The notes below the pieces were generated by a model. It was given only the letters and a program-made list of their open reading frames with translations. It was not told the DNA's origin and searched no databases. Below are positions 43,058 to 51,985 of a stretch of 64,000 bases of DNA, in pieces. A program made the position numbers and the translations under genes. Within the stretch, counting starts at the first letter, position 1, and the number at the start of each line of letters is the position of its first letter. Source of the DNA: G965198795 sp965198795 (GTDB lineage Bacteria > Pseudomonadota > Alphaproteobacteria > Rhodospirillales > Casp-alpha2); contig OZ240674.1 in the NCBI GenBank assembly GCA_965198795.1, positions 434,001 to 498,000 of the forward strand. Direction: 5' to 3'.

Positions 43058-43469
43058 GGGAGTTCCACCGTCCATCATGGCGCGCAGGAATACACGAGCG
43101 GCCGCCTCGCGTCACGGAGGTTCTGAGGCCGCCATTCAACCATGCCCCCCTCGCCTTTTGAGCATGTCCGCCTTTTCCAGGCTCCATCCCGTCCCCGCCA
43201 ATGACTCAACGCCGGGGAAACAATCATGTGGGTATGGAGAATTCCAGCGACAGGCGGCGGCAATTCCGCATCAGACGCATGGATTTTCGCGGCCTTGGCG
43301 CCTTGATGAACAACCCAGAGCTTGCCCGCCCAACCGCTTTTCGCAGGTTTTCCGGTAATCGCGCGCGGACACCGCCGGCTCCCCCTTGGCCGTTGCGGCG
43401 CGGCGCGGGCGGACAGCGGAACGATCCAGATAACGCCGGTCGGAAGAGCCAGATAGAACAGCGGCTTTC
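43058..43469 (-). other. 412-base gap in the hpn operon with an unassigned open frame
   Basis: A same-strand open frame of 151 codons (43075-43530) spans the gap and ends as ATGA with the upstream hpnD start candidate, a pattern of translational coupling. Its product, with a hydrophobic stretch FYLALPTGVIWIVPL and a Trp/Arg-rich C-terminal part, matches no family I know. Its start would lie inside hpnC. It may be a small unknown gene, a decayed gene or chance. Confidence 0.3.
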
Positions 43470-44345
43470 CTAGCGCCGCGCGGGTTTCAGGCCCAGCAAC
43501 ACGCGCATCACGCCCTTGACGGCGCACCATGCGTAACCCGCCTTGGACAGCGCGACGCGGCCCGCCAGCGGATCTTCACGCCGGAGCTTTCCCGCCAACG
43601 CCCAGGCGATCTCTATGATGGCCGCAGACTCAATGGCGAGCCGTTTCGAACAAACGCCGGTTGGCAGGGCCTCGGCTTCTCGTAAGAGCGACTCCGTCCC
43701 ATCCAAACAGCGATCAAGGACACGGCGGATTTCCCGCGATGCTCGCGGCGCTTCCAGCGCCTCCACGCACGTCCCGGCGTCCGCCAACCAATCACTGGGC
43801 AGGTATACCCGGTCCATCTCGCGGTAATCTTCCCGGCAGTCCTGAAGGTGATTGATCACTTGCAGCGCGCTGCAAAGCGCGTCTGAAGGCCCATAGCCGT
43901 CCTCCGACCCACCGTGCAGGTCGATCAAGTACCGCCCAACAGGCGCCGCCGAGCGGATGCAGTAGCGCATGAGATCATCCCAATCGGCGGTGCGGCCCTT
44001 TACGGCGTCCTGCTTGAAGGCGTCAATCAAATCCACGCAATGCTGGGCCGTCACGCCCATTTCCAACAGCGAGCGCCGCATTCGGTGGCCGGTTTCGTAG
44101 GCAGGGTCTTCAGCCCCCGCTCCGACGCCGGTGACGGCCTCTTCGAATTTCCGAAGGCGCACGATTTTCTCGTCCGGCGATATGTCCATGCCGTCCGCGA
44201 TGTCGTCAATGGCGCGGGCGAAACGATAGAACACCGCGATATGAGACCGCAGGCGCGCAGGCAGGAGAAACGATCCGACCGGAAAGTTCTCATATGCGGC
44301 GTCCTTGCCGGACGGCGTCTCCACGGAGGCGGCTTGAATTGTCAA
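43470..44345 (-). CDS. hpnC: HpnC, hydroxysqualene synthase
   Basis: HpnC converts presqualene diphosphate to hydroxysqualene. Its squalene/phytoene synthase fold shows FYRFARAIDDIADG near residue 45 and the second motif HLQDCREDYREMDRVYLP near residue 170. The 291 residues fit the HpnC family. It follows the second MlaC-family gene by 47 bases and precedes hpnD after a gap. Confidence 0.94.
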   Translation of the reverse strand: MTIQAASVETPSGKDAAYENFPVGSFLLPARLRSHIAVFYRFARAIDDIADGMDISPDEKIVRLRKFEEAVTGVGAGAEDPAYETGHRMRRSLLEMGVTAQHCVDLIDAFKQDAVKGRTADWDDLMRYCIRSAAPVGRYLIDLHGGSEDGYGPSDALCSALQVINHLQDCREDYREMDRVYLPSDWLADAGTCVEALEAPRASREIRRVLDRCLDGTESLLREAEALPTGVCSKRLAIESAAIIEIAWALAGKLRREDPLAGRVALSKAGYAWCAVKGVMRVLLGLKPARR

Positions 44346-44392
44346 TCAGGCCTCCTTTGCGGAGGTCTCAGGATCGGTTTGTCCAAGAAGCG

Positions 44393-45061
44393 TCAGTTCG
44401 CTTGAGACTGAGACTTTGCAATGCTTTCGCGCATTTTATCGAGCAGAACGCCAATGGAGTCGCCGTTGTTCTTGATGATCGAACCAAATTCTTTTCTCTG
44501 CGTCACAGACATGCTCAGTCCATTCACCAAGATATCGACGATTTTGTAGATCGGCTTTCCATTCTTTTCACGGCGTAAAACCCGCCATTTTACCTCAACG
44601 GGTTGTTTGGCGCCCGGCTGTTTCAAATCAGTTTTAACCAAGAAGTCGTGCTCGGAACGCGCATCGACGCTATTCACATCCAGCGTTTCGCCGGAATAAT
44701 TCGCGAAAGCGTCCACATAGCGCTCAACAAGCATTTGTTCAAACAGCGTGATGTAGGTTTTCCGCTGTTCTTTCGTGGCTTTTCGCCAATTCGGTTTCCC
44801 CAGCACAAAACGCGCGATCAGTTTAGCGGCGAAATACCTATCAATCAGGTCCCTGAAACGTTCGCGGCGGACGTCTCGGGAAATGTCTCTAACCGTCAGC
44901 GAGGAGACCACTACCTCCGCCATGTTTTCAACAAGCGCGCGCGCGTCAGCCGTCCCGTCATCGACACCCGCATTCGCGGGCATCGCGGTCAGAAGCAGGA
45001 ACACGGAAAAAGCGGGGACCGGAAAACGTAGAAACATCATCATATGTCTGCATGTCTCCAT
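44393..45061 (-). CDS. MlaC-family phospholipid-binding protein
   Basis: This 222-residue protein has a signal peptide ending PANAG and the Ttg2D/MlaC pattern YFAAKLIARFVLGKPNW, YVDAFANYSGETLDV and WRVLRREKNGKPIYKIVDILVNG. It is a second member of the family in this window and is closer to ordinary MlaC than to HpnM. The start is uncertain: an ATG six codons downstream begins nearer the hydrophobic part, and no clear ribosome-binding site decides. It seems to head the hpnC operon, suggesting lipid trafficking tied to hopanoid synthesis. No MlaBDEF genes are seen here. Confidence 0.88.
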   Translation of the reverse strand: METCRHMMMFLRFPVPAFSVFLLLTAMPANAGVDDGTADARALVENMAEVVVSSLTVRDISRDVRRERFRDLIDRYFAAKLIARFVLGKPNWRKATKEQRKTYITLFEQMLVERYVDAFANYSGETLDVNSVDARSEHDFLVKTDLKQPGAKQPVEVKWRVLRREKNGKPIYKIVDILVNGLSMSVTQRKEFGSIIKNNGDSIGVLLDKMRESIAKSQSQAN

Positions 45062-45348
45062 ACTTGATATGGCTCGTCAATGTAAAGGAATGAGTCGGCG
45101 GACGCCTGTCTCGCACCAAGTGTTCCGCCGGAACGAGCCGCCAAATAAATCGCCCATCGCCGATGAGAAATCAAGGGCTCGAATGCGGCCGGGCAATGGG
45201 CGATATGGACAAAACAAGAACATTCAGAGGAACACCGTTATAAAAGCTCTATCAACATTTCATGATCAGCGCCCGGAGTCAGTGGTGTGGGACACATGGA
45301 TAAAAAATCCGAGTGGACCGGGTGCGTCATGCCCGGGCCTGTAATCAT

Positions 45349-45594
45349 TTTGACGAGATCGTTCGTCTTTTCACGGATAAAGGCGCCGAGACTAACAATG
45401 AAGCCGTCTCTCAGGCCACCCGCGCGCTTCAATACGCATCGCCCGCCCGCGAAGCCGGCGGTGAGGCGGCGCTGGTTACCGCCGCCCTCTCGCAGGTATC
45501 GGACACCTTCTCCAAAACCATGGCGCCGATGCGGCCGAACGCGGTGTTGACGGCAAACACAAGGACATCGGCGCGGCGGGCAGGTTCGCGGACT
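45349..45594 (+). pseudogene. Frameshifted, truncated HD-domain hydrolase remnant
   Basis: In one frame, FDEIVRLFTDKGAE, NEAVSQATRALQYA and GGEAALVTAAL match the N-terminus of HD-domain hydrolases of the PhnZ-associated type. After about base 45490 the match continues in another frame as GIGHLLQNHGADAAERG, VDGKHKDIGAA. The frameshift falls exactly at the HD metal-binding motif. The 3' part is missing and the minus-strand PotD-like gene follows at once. The protein would have reached about 180 residues in a working copy. Homology is from family memory. Confidence 0.75.
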
Positions 45595-46790
45595 TAAGCG
45601 TCACGGGCGGCGGCCACGAACCGGTCCCGATAGCCGTCCCGCAGCGCCGGATACCATGCCGGCATCGGGGGCCAAGGCCAGAGGTTGTCCAGCGCGCCGT
45701 TTGGATAGGCTTCCTTAAACGATTTCTCGCGATGCTCATCCAGATACGCCATCACGCCCGTGGCGACGGAATTATAACCGGTTAAATTGGCGAGCAAGGC
45801 GCCATTCTCGGGTCTAGTGACGAAATCAATGAACGCACGAATGGTGCCCATATTCTTTGCCCCATTGGGAATGGCCAAGCCATCCAGCCAGGCGAACGCG
45901 CCTTCCTTGGGCGCCGCATACCTCACCGGCTCGCCCCGCTGGCGTAACCGGATGGGCGGCCCGTCCCAGGTCTGGCCAAGAACGATGCCGTTCCTCGTAA
46001 ACCCGCTCTCCTGCGTTTCCGCATCGTTCCACAGCACTTTCGGCCACCGCACATGGTCCAACATGAACTTTAGAACGCCATCCCAGATTCGGCGCGCCTT
46101 GTCTTCATCCATGTAGGCTTCCTCGAAGGGCGGCAATTCGCCTCGCGCCGCCAATAAACGGCCGGCGCCGGCCATCATGGACTGCGGCCGCCCCATGGTG
46201 AGACCCCGCATTTCCGGCAGCCACAGATCGGCGAAACTCAGTTCTTCATGAGAGGGCGTCCATTTATCCGTCCGCCAGGCCAGCCCCTCCGTCCCCCAAA
46301 CGAACGGCACCATATAGAGCCGACCGTTCCAGGAAAACTTTTCGGCAATCTTGAGCATGCGCGGCTGGATGCGGTGCGCCGGCGCGAAGTTCATGTCGAT
46401 TGGCGTGAGCAGATCTAGATTTTCCCACAGCCCCCGCCGGTCCGCGGTGGGGCTCACCAAATCAAATCCGCGTCCCCGCGTCGCCCGCAGCTTGGTCACC
46501 AGTTCCTGGTTCGAGCCATATCCGATGTGATTGATCCGGATGCCCGTATCGGCCTCGAACTTGACCTGGAACGCCTTGGGAAGATAGTCGGACCAGATCA
46601 GAAGCCGGAGCGTGTCGCGTTCGGCCTTGGAGCTTCTGACGATGAAGGGAGCCGACAAAGGAGCCGCCGCCAACACCAAACCCGCTTTCGACAAACGCCG
46701 CAGAATCCGCCGCCGTCCCCGCGATGGGGACCGGGCCGTGTCGCCGCCGGTTTGCGCCGCGGCTGGGCGGTTTTTTGCGATCCAGGTCAT
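45594..46790 (-). CDS. PotD-like ABC substrate-binding protein
   Basis: The 398-residue protein resembles periplasmic polyamine or amino-acid-derivative binding proteins (PotD/F, SBP_bac_8), with RLLIWSDYLPKAFQVKFEADTG at about residue 60 near the mature start. The leader contains SRGRRRILRRLSKAG followed by a hydrophobic stretch, a twin-arginine-like signal. Permease and ATPase genes are not near it. It is the last gene of the minus-strand sulfolactate locus, 171 bases after the DadA-like gene. Its ligand could be a sulfonate or polyamine; sequence does not tell. Confidence 0.82.
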   Translation of the reverse strand: MTWIAKNRPAAAQTGGDTARSPSRGRRRILRRLSKAGLVLAAAPLSAPFIVRSSKAERDTLRLLIWSDYLPKAFQVKFEADTGIRINHIGYGSNQELVTKLRATRGRGFDLVSPTADRRGLWENLDLLTPIDMNFAPAHRIQPRMLKIAEKFSWNGRLYMVPFVWGTEGLAWRTDKWTPSHEELSFADLWLPEMRGLTMGRPQSMMAGAGRLLAARGELPPFEEAYMDEDKARRIWDGVLKFMLDHVRWPKVLWNDAETQESGFTRNGIVLGQTWDGPPIRLRQRGEPVRYAAPKEGAFAWLDGLAIPNGAKNMGTIRAFIDFVTRPENGALLANLTGYNSVATGVMAYLDEHREKSFKEAYPNGALDNLWPWPPMPAWYPALRDGYRDRFVAAARDA

Positions 46791-46961
46791 GGTTATTGGG
46801 GTCCGGGAGCCCGCTGAACACCAATGCCGAAGCGGCAATCCCAGCAAGCCAGTTGTCATGATCAAGAATGCCACGGAGTTCGCGGGCGCACAAGGTCCAA
46901 TGAATTTCCACGCCTTGGCCCAACGGCCTTGTTTTACAGGTGTTTGGCGTATCGCCCTCGC

Positions 46962-48215
46962 TCAGAAACGGTCGGCGGCGAAAGCCGAAATATCCTCATT
47001 GGGGCGCCGCCCCTGAATGAGCGCCGAGACCCAGCGCGCCGTCTGCGGCGCCGTGGTCAGACCGATATGCTGATGTCCAAAGGCGTAAATGACCCTCTCG
47101 TTCCGGGGCGAGCGATCGATAACAGGCAGCGTATCCGGCAGCGTGGGCCGGTAACCGATCCATTCCGTAACCCCATCGCCATTTGTCTTCAGCCCCGGCA
47201 AGACCCGGCTTGCGGCTTTCGCGATGGCCTTCGCCCGGTCATAATTGGGCGGTTCGTCCAGACCGGCCAATTCGACGGTCCCAGCCAGCCGAAGTCCCAT
47301 TTCCATCGGCGTGATAGCGAACTTCAAATCACCGGCCAGCAGGGCGTTTTCAACCTTGACGCCGGGCTCGGCAATGGTCGTGTGATAGCCCCGTTCGGTA
47401 TCCAGCGGGAAGCTGTCGCCAAGTTTGACCGCCAGGCGCGCGGAGAACGCCCCGGCGGCCACGACCAACTGTCCAGCCTTGATGGTCCCGGTTTCCAACC
47501 GCAACATAACCCCGCCTTCGTCTACGGAGACGCCGGTGACTTCCGTCTCAATGACGCGGCCGCCGAATGCCTGGAACGAGCGGGCGTGGGCTTTTACCAA
47601 TCCACCCGGATTTAAACAGAAGGCGTGGAGCTGAATGAGATAGGCCCATCGGTAATCGGGACTCAAGGCCGGTTCAACGGCGTTGATCTCTCCCGGCGCC
47701 AGGGGCTTGACGGGAACCCCAAGCTCTCGGCGCAAATCCATGCCGGGTCTGGCTTTCCGAAAAGCCGCCTCGGAGCCGTAGACGTAATAGAGCGGCTTAT
47801 CAACCAGCAAGTCCGCGCACCCGGACTCGCGCGCCCACCGCCAATGCTTGTCAACCGCCCCCTGGGTCAGAATGCGCAGCGCGTCCGCCCCTTTGCGAAA
47901 CGGCTCCGGCCTCGCGCTCAGAACCATTTTCACCAGCCATGGCAGCATTCGCGGAACATGGGACCACCTCAGCGACAAGGGTCCCAGGGGATCCATCAGC
48001 CACTTTGGAATTTGGCTCAGAACCCCCGGCTCCATCTGCGGCAGCGTAGAATATTCCGCAATCAGCCCGGCATTGCCGAACGACGTCCCCTCACCCGGCG
48101 GCAACCGGTCAATCAGGACAACGCGCTTGCCGGCCTTAGCGAGCGCAAGCGCGGAGCAGGTGCCGACAACGCCGGCCCCGATGACGGCGACGTCAAAGGG
48201 CGCGTCCTCAGCCAT
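46962..48215 (-). CDS. DadA-like FAD-dependent D-amino acid dehydrogenase
   Basis: This DAO-family flavoprotein (417 residues) begins with the FAD motif VAVIGAGVVGTCSALALA and contains LVVAAGAFSARLA and the C-terminal FGHQHIGLTTAP. DadA-like enzymes oxidise D-amino acids to 2-oxo acids. The start chosen (MAEDAPF) overlaps the comC stop by 8 bases; an ATG 21 bases upstream is possible. In a sulfolactate operon, a D-amino sulfonate such as D-cysteate would give sulfopyruvate, the ComC substrate; this is inference. Confidence 0.85.
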   Translation of the reverse strand: MAEDAPFDVAVIGAGVVGTCSALALAKAGKRVVLIDRLPPGEGTSFGNAGLIAEYSTLPQMEPGVLSQIPKWLMDPLGPLSLRWSHVPRMLPWLVKMVLSARPEPFRKGADALRILTQGAVDKHWRWARESGCADLLVDKPLYYVYGSEAAFRKARPGMDLRRELGVPVKPLAPGEINAVEPALSPDYRWAYLIQLHAFCLNPGGLVKAHARSFQAFGGRVIETEVTGVSVDEGGVMLRLETGTIKAGQLVVAAGAFSARLAVKLGDSFPLDTERGYHTTIAEPGVKVENALLAGDLKFAITPMEMGLRLAGTVELAGLDEPPNYDRAKAIAKAASRVLPGLKTNGDGVTEWIGYRPTLPDTLPVIDRSPRNERVIYAFGHQHIGLTTAPQTARWVSALIQGRRPNEDISAFAADRF

Positions 48216-49212
48216 CGGCGCGCGATTTGAGATCATTGTAAAGCCCGTCCGGCACCTCAACGCCGCCATTCAAGGCTTCCCTCCTAAGGCCGCGGCGGCG
48301 TTGTCCGGGAAGGCGCGCGCCGGCTTGCTCCAGATAAGCGGTCATAAGGGTTTCCACGCGCTCGGCGAACGCGGCGCCGCCCGCGAACCTGGCGGGGTCG
48401 ATGACGATGAAGAACTGGCCTATATGCGGCGGCGGGCCGTCGTCCGTGAAAAAGCTTGACGCTTCGAAACCGTGGTTGGATCCGGTCAGACTGGCCGCCA
48501 GAATTTCGACCATTAGAACGAGCGCCGCCCCCTTGGCGCCGCCCATGGGCAGTAGCGAGCCGGACATGGCCGCCCTCGCATCCGTCGTGGCGTTCCCGTC
48601 ACCATCGACGGCCCAGCCTTCGGGGATGGACTCGCCCTTGTCCGCAGCCAGCTTGATCCTGCCGCGCGCGACCTTGGACATTGACGTGTCAATCACGAGC
48701 ACCGGGGCGTTTTCGCGGGGACAACCAAAGGCAATGGGGTTGGTGCCAAAGATCGCGCGCGAACCTCCCCAGGGCGCGATGGCTTCCGGCGAGTTGGCGA
48801 ACCCAAGGGCCACATGGCCCTTCTCGGCCATGCGCTCGACGGGATGGCCCAGCACCCCGCCGTGGTGCGAGTTGCCGATCGCGCAGGCCGCGACGCCCGT
48901 TTCACCGATGACGCCCTCAACGGCGTCCAATCCGGATCGAATGGCCGGATAGGCGAAACCGGATTTGGCGTCAACACGGATCGACGCCGCCGCCGTCCTG
49001 GAAACGACCGGCGCCGCATGGCCATCCACTTTGCCGCTTTTCGCTTGATCCGCGTAGGCCGGCAGACGCGACAGACCATGGCTGGCGAGACCGTCCAATT
49101 CCGCAGCGGCCAGGGCTTCCGCAACGGACTTTGCGTTATCCGCCGAGACGTTCGAGTTCATCAGAACGGCAACCGCCAGATCGCGCATGTCCTCCAAGGT
49201 GAGTCGCGGCAT
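48208..49212 (-). CDS. comC: (2R)-3-sulfolactate dehydrogenase ComC
   Basis: This Ldh_2-family oxidoreductase (334 residues) shows the family His in IGNSHHGGVLGHPVERMAE, and GTNPIAFGCPRE plus GGAKGAALVLMVEIL. The family includes malate, ureidoglycolate and sulfolactate dehydrogenases. Sulfolactate is favoured because it lies with slcC and suyAB, the same set used for sulfolactate degradation in other bacteria. With NADPH it reduces sulfopyruvate to (R)-sulfolactate. It starts 28 bases after slcC and overlaps the DadA-like gene. Confidence 0.85.
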   Translation of the reverse strand: MPRLTLEDMRDLAVAVLMNSNVSADNAKSVAEALAAAELDGLASHGLSRLPAYADQAKSGKVDGHAAPVVSRTAAASIRVDAKSGFAYPAIRSGLDAVEGVIGETGVAACAIGNSHHGGVLGHPVERMAEKGHVALGFANSPEAIAPWGGSRAIFGTNPIAFGCPRENAPVLVIDTSMSKVARGRIKLAADKGESIPEGWAVDGDGNATTDARAAMSGSLLPMGGAKGAALVLMVEILAASLTGSNHGFEASSFFTDDGPPPHIGQFFIVIDPARFAGGAAFAERVETLMTAYLEQAGARLPGQRRRGLRREALNGGVEVPDGLYNDLKSRADG

Positions 49213-49240
49213 TCGTTTTCTTCCTTCCAGTGATGCTTAT

Positions 49241-50167
49241 TCAACTCACCCTATCAGCGACAGCGTTGGCGATCATATTGGAAACGCGGGTCTCCGCCTC
49301 GACCGTGCGGGCGCCCGCGTGGGGTGTGACGATCAGGTTGGGAACGTCCTTGAAAATATTCCCGGCGGGCAAGGGTTCCGTATCGAACACATCCAGGAAC
49401 GCGCCGCCCAGGTGGCCGCTTTTGAGACCCGCAGCCAGATCCGCCTCGTTCACGACGCCGCCCCGCGCGAGATTGAGCACCAACGCGCCCTTCCGCAGTT
49501 TGGCGATGGCGTTGGCGTCAATCAAATCGCGGGTTTCACCGTTCAGGGGAACATGGACGCTTACGGCGTCAGAGGCGGCCAGCAGCGCATCCATGGTCGC
49601 CGCGCGCTCGACGCCGGCGCCGGACCAGGACGCCGCATCGGCCGGGACATAAGGGTCCCACGCGACGACCTTCATGCCAACGCCTTTCGCCCGCCAGGCC
49701 AGCGCGCGTCCGATAGAACCGAAGCCCGCGACGCCAAGGGTTTTTCCGTTCACCTCAAACCCCATCAGGGATTGGCGCGGCCACTCTCCCGACAGCGTTT
49801 TTTCGGTAACGTGATAGCATCCGCGGAACAGGACAAACAGCGCCCCGATGGCCATCTCGGCCACCGAGTCGGAATTGGCGCCGGCCGCCGGGAACACGTC
49901 AACGCCGCGGGCCCCGCAGTCCGCCATGTCGATGTTGTCGAGGCCGACGCCCAATCGTCCGACGCAGAGCAGACTGTCCGCCGCTTCCAACACGGCGCCC
50001 CGCACCTGGGTCTGGTTCCGGACAATCAACCCCTTAACCCCCGCCATCAGCGCCGGGATATCTTCCTGGCGGTCCTGCAAGTCCGGGTGGTAGGCGACGT
50101 CGAAGCGTTCCCTCAACATGGCGACGGCCGGGCCGTCCATGAACTCGGTGATCAGGATGTCGGGCAT
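49241..50167 (-). CDS. slcC: (S)-sulfolactate dehydrogenase SlcC
   Basis: This D-2-hydroxyacid dehydrogenase-type enzyme (308 residues) has the NAD motif GVAGFGSIGRALA, catalytic Arg in LNLARGGVV, Glu in DVFDTEPLP and His in IVTPHAGA. The start MPDILITEF was chosen over upstream ATGs in a repeat-containing region. The family includes phosphoglycerate dehydrogenases, but the position between suyB and comC points to oxidation of (S)-sulfolactate to sulfopyruvate. SlcC and ComC together would invert the (S) form to the (R) form. Confidence 0.85.
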   Translation of the reverse strand: MPDILITEFMDGPAVAMLRERFDVAYHPDLQDRQEDIPALMAGVKGLIVRNQTQVRGAVLEAADSLLCVGRLGVGLDNIDMADCGARGVDVFPAAGANSDSVAEMAIGALFVLFRGCYHVTEKTLSGEWPRQSLMGFEVNGKTLGVAGFGSIGRALAWRAKGVGMKVVAWDPYVPADAASWSGAGVERAATMDALLAASDAVSVHVPLNGETRDLIDANAIAKLRKGALVLNLARGGVVNEADLAAGLKSGHLGGAFLDVFDTEPLPAGNIFKDVPNLIVTPHAGARTVEAETRVSNMIANAVADRVS

Positions 50168-50195
50168 GGCTGTTCTCTGCATTCCAACGAGCCCG

Positions 50196-50330
50196 TCACC
50201 CAGGCGAAAGCTGGAGTCCTCTTTCGGACTCCGGTTTTTACTGGAATGACAATTCAACACGGGCGTTGAGGCCATCCCGCGCTTCCTCTTGTCACCCCCG
50301 CGCGGGCGGGCGTCCAAACCGGATAGGCGC
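50196..50330. repeat. Palindromic intergenic repeat elements between slcC and suyB
   Basis: The stretch contains CACCCAGGCGAAAGCTGGAG, an ACTCCGG inverted partner of GGAGT, and GTCACCCCCGCGCGGGCGGG. These match the type of dispersed palindromic elements also seen at 60249-60372 (CCCGC-spacer-GCGGG cores followed by ATCCAG or GTCCA). Confidence 0.6.
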
Positions 50331-50336
50331 CGCGCG

Positions 50337-51572
50337 TTACGCGCTCCGATAAAGCTTGGTGAACACGTACTCTTTGTGACCCAGCGCCTCGGCGGCCGTC
50401 AGACGGCCGTTCGCGGTTCGAAGCGTGATGTCGATCAGCGCGTCACCGGCTTGGTCCATATTCATCTCGCGGCGCAGAATGCCGGAACAATCGAGATCGA
50501 CGTGCTCGGACATTTCACGCGCGGTCCGCGGGTTGGCGGTCAGCTTGATCACCGGCTCGACCGGGTTGCCAATGACGTTGCCCTGGCCCGTCGGGAACAG
50601 GTGCACCGTGAAGCCCGCCGCCATCTGAAGGGTAACGCACTCGGCGGCCGCCGAGGACGTGTCCATGAAATAGAGGCCCGGCCCCTTGGAAGGCTCCTCG
50701 GCCGGGGTCAGGACGTCAACGAAGCTGGTCTCCTTGCCGATCTTCTGGACGTTGCCGAAGGCTTTCTCCTCAATAGTCGTCAGACCGCCCTCGATATTGC
50801 CTTTGGTCGGCTGAGAGTCGGACAAGTCGGACGTCTTGTGCGGCTCAATCACCTCGTCCATGTAGGCCTGCCAGGTGTCCAGGAACTTCTTGGCGGCTTC
50901 CGGCGTGGCGGCCCGCTTGGCGCAAACCTCCTCAGCGCCGGTGATTTCCGACGTTTCGCCAAAGCAGGTGGTCACGCCCCATTTGTCCGCCTTGTCAATG
51001 AAGTTGCCGACGGCGGGGTTCGAGGCGAGGCCGGACGTGGTGTCGGACTCGCCGCACTTGACGGACACCCAAAGCTCTCCCACATCGCATTTCTCGCGCT
51101 GTTTTTCGGACGCCCACTGGGAGAATTCCTTCGCCTTCCTCGACGCGTCATGGATGGTCTTGAAGTCTCCGTTGCGTTCAATGGCGAACCCCGCGACGGG
51201 CTTGCCGGTCTTGGCGATGCCGTCGGTGACGACCTTGGTCCATTGCGGCTCGATCCCGATGACCACGACAGCGGCCACGTTCGGGTTGGAGCCCGTGCCG
51301 ATCAGGGTTCGGAAATGCAGGTCCAGATCGGCGCCGAACTGTAGACGGCCATAGGGGTGCGGCAGCGCCATGACGCCCTTGACGTTGTTGGCGACCGCCT
51401 CACAAGCGGCGTTCGACAAATCGTCCAACGGCAGAATGACGACATGGTTGCGAACGCCGACACGGCCATTTTCGCGGCGATAGCCCCAGAAGGCGGGTTT
51501 GGTTCCCGGCTTATAGCACTTGAGGCCTTCCTCGCCGGTCATCATGGTGGGCATTCCGGATGCGTCAGGCAT
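50337..51572 (-). CDS. suyB: (2R)-sulfolactate sulfo-lyase large subunit SuyB
   Basis: SuyB with SuyA cleaves (R)-sulfolactate to pyruvate and sulfite. The 411-residue protein is of the UxaA/altronate dehydratase C-terminal type, with NGRVGVRNHVVILPLDD, VSVKCGESDTTSGLASNPAVG and HLFPTGQGNVIGNPVEP. The ATG with GAGGTGG before it was chosen over an overlapping GTG nine bases upstream. It begins 2 bases after the suyA stop. Altronate dehydratase is the main alternative, but the separate SuyA-type small subunit and the neighbours favour SuyB. Confidence 0.9.
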   Translation of the reverse strand: MPDASGMPTMMTGEEGLKCYKPGTKPAFWGYRRENGRVGVRNHVVILPLDDLSNAACEAVANNVKGVMALPHPYGRLQFGADLDLHFRTLIGTGSNPNVAAVVVIGIEPQWTKVVTDGIAKTGKPVAGFAIERNGDFKTIHDASRKAKEFSQWASEKQREKCDVGELWVSVKCGESDTTSGLASNPAVGNFIDKADKWGVTTCFGETSEITGAEEVCAKRAATPEAAKKFLDTWQAYMDEVIEPHKTSDLSDSQPTKGNIEGGLTTIEEKAFGNVQKIGKETSFVDVLTPAEEPSKGPGLYFMDTSSAAAECVTLQMAAGFTVHLFPTGQGNVIGNPVEPVIKLTANPRTAREMSEHVDLDCSGILRREMNMDQAGDALIDITLRTANGRLTAAEALGHKEYVFTKLYRSA

Positions 51573-51574
51573 GA

Positions 51575-51862
51575 TTACCACCTCTTCGTCTTGATGTTTT
51601 GGGTATGAGCGTGTCCGCCAGTGGGAATATCGGCGACGGCTTTTCCGATGTCATAGCCGTACTTCAAGATGGTGTCGCCGTCCCTGATGTCGGACAGGGC
51701 GACCTTGTGGCCAATGGGAATATCGTTGAGACATTTGACGTGGATGGTCTCGTCGGTCTCCATGATCCAGCCTTCCAGTTCGGCGCCAGCCTGAATCCCT
51801 TCAACGACGATAACGCCCACCGTGTCCACCTTGTCGTGGACAAGGAAGTGAGGTCCGGGCAC
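51575..51862 (-). CDS. suyA: (2R)-sulfolactate sulfo-lyase small subunit SuyA
   Basis: The 95-residue SAF-type protein (MPGPHFLVHDKVDTVGV at the start, CLNDIPIGHKVALSDI in the middle) corresponds to the UxaA N-terminal domain made as its own subunit. The GTG start has an excellent GGAGG six bases upstream. It is followed within 2 bases by suyB and is probably the first gene of the desulfonation genes, 123 bases after the transporter gene. Confidence 0.9.
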   Translation of the reverse strand: MPGPHFLVHDKVDTVGVIVVEGIQAGAELEGWIMETDETIHVKCLNDIPIGHKVALSDIRDGDTILKYGYDIGKAVADIPTGGHAHTQNIKTKRW

Positions 51863-51985
51863 TTGTTTCCTCCATTATGGTTCAAGGTTTGTTTTTCGCG
51901 ATCAGACGGCTGTCGTACGCCTGAACTAAAGGTCTGTCAAGCGGCAACTCCTATATAGGTCTGCGTCAGTCTTTCCCATGCTCGT

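Noticed and set aside
45149..45204. A 9-base inverted repeat (ATCGCCCAT with ATGGGCGAT) near the second MlaC-family gene
   Set aside because: The arms are 38 bases apart without a T run or adjoining gene end, so neither terminator nor operator is supported.
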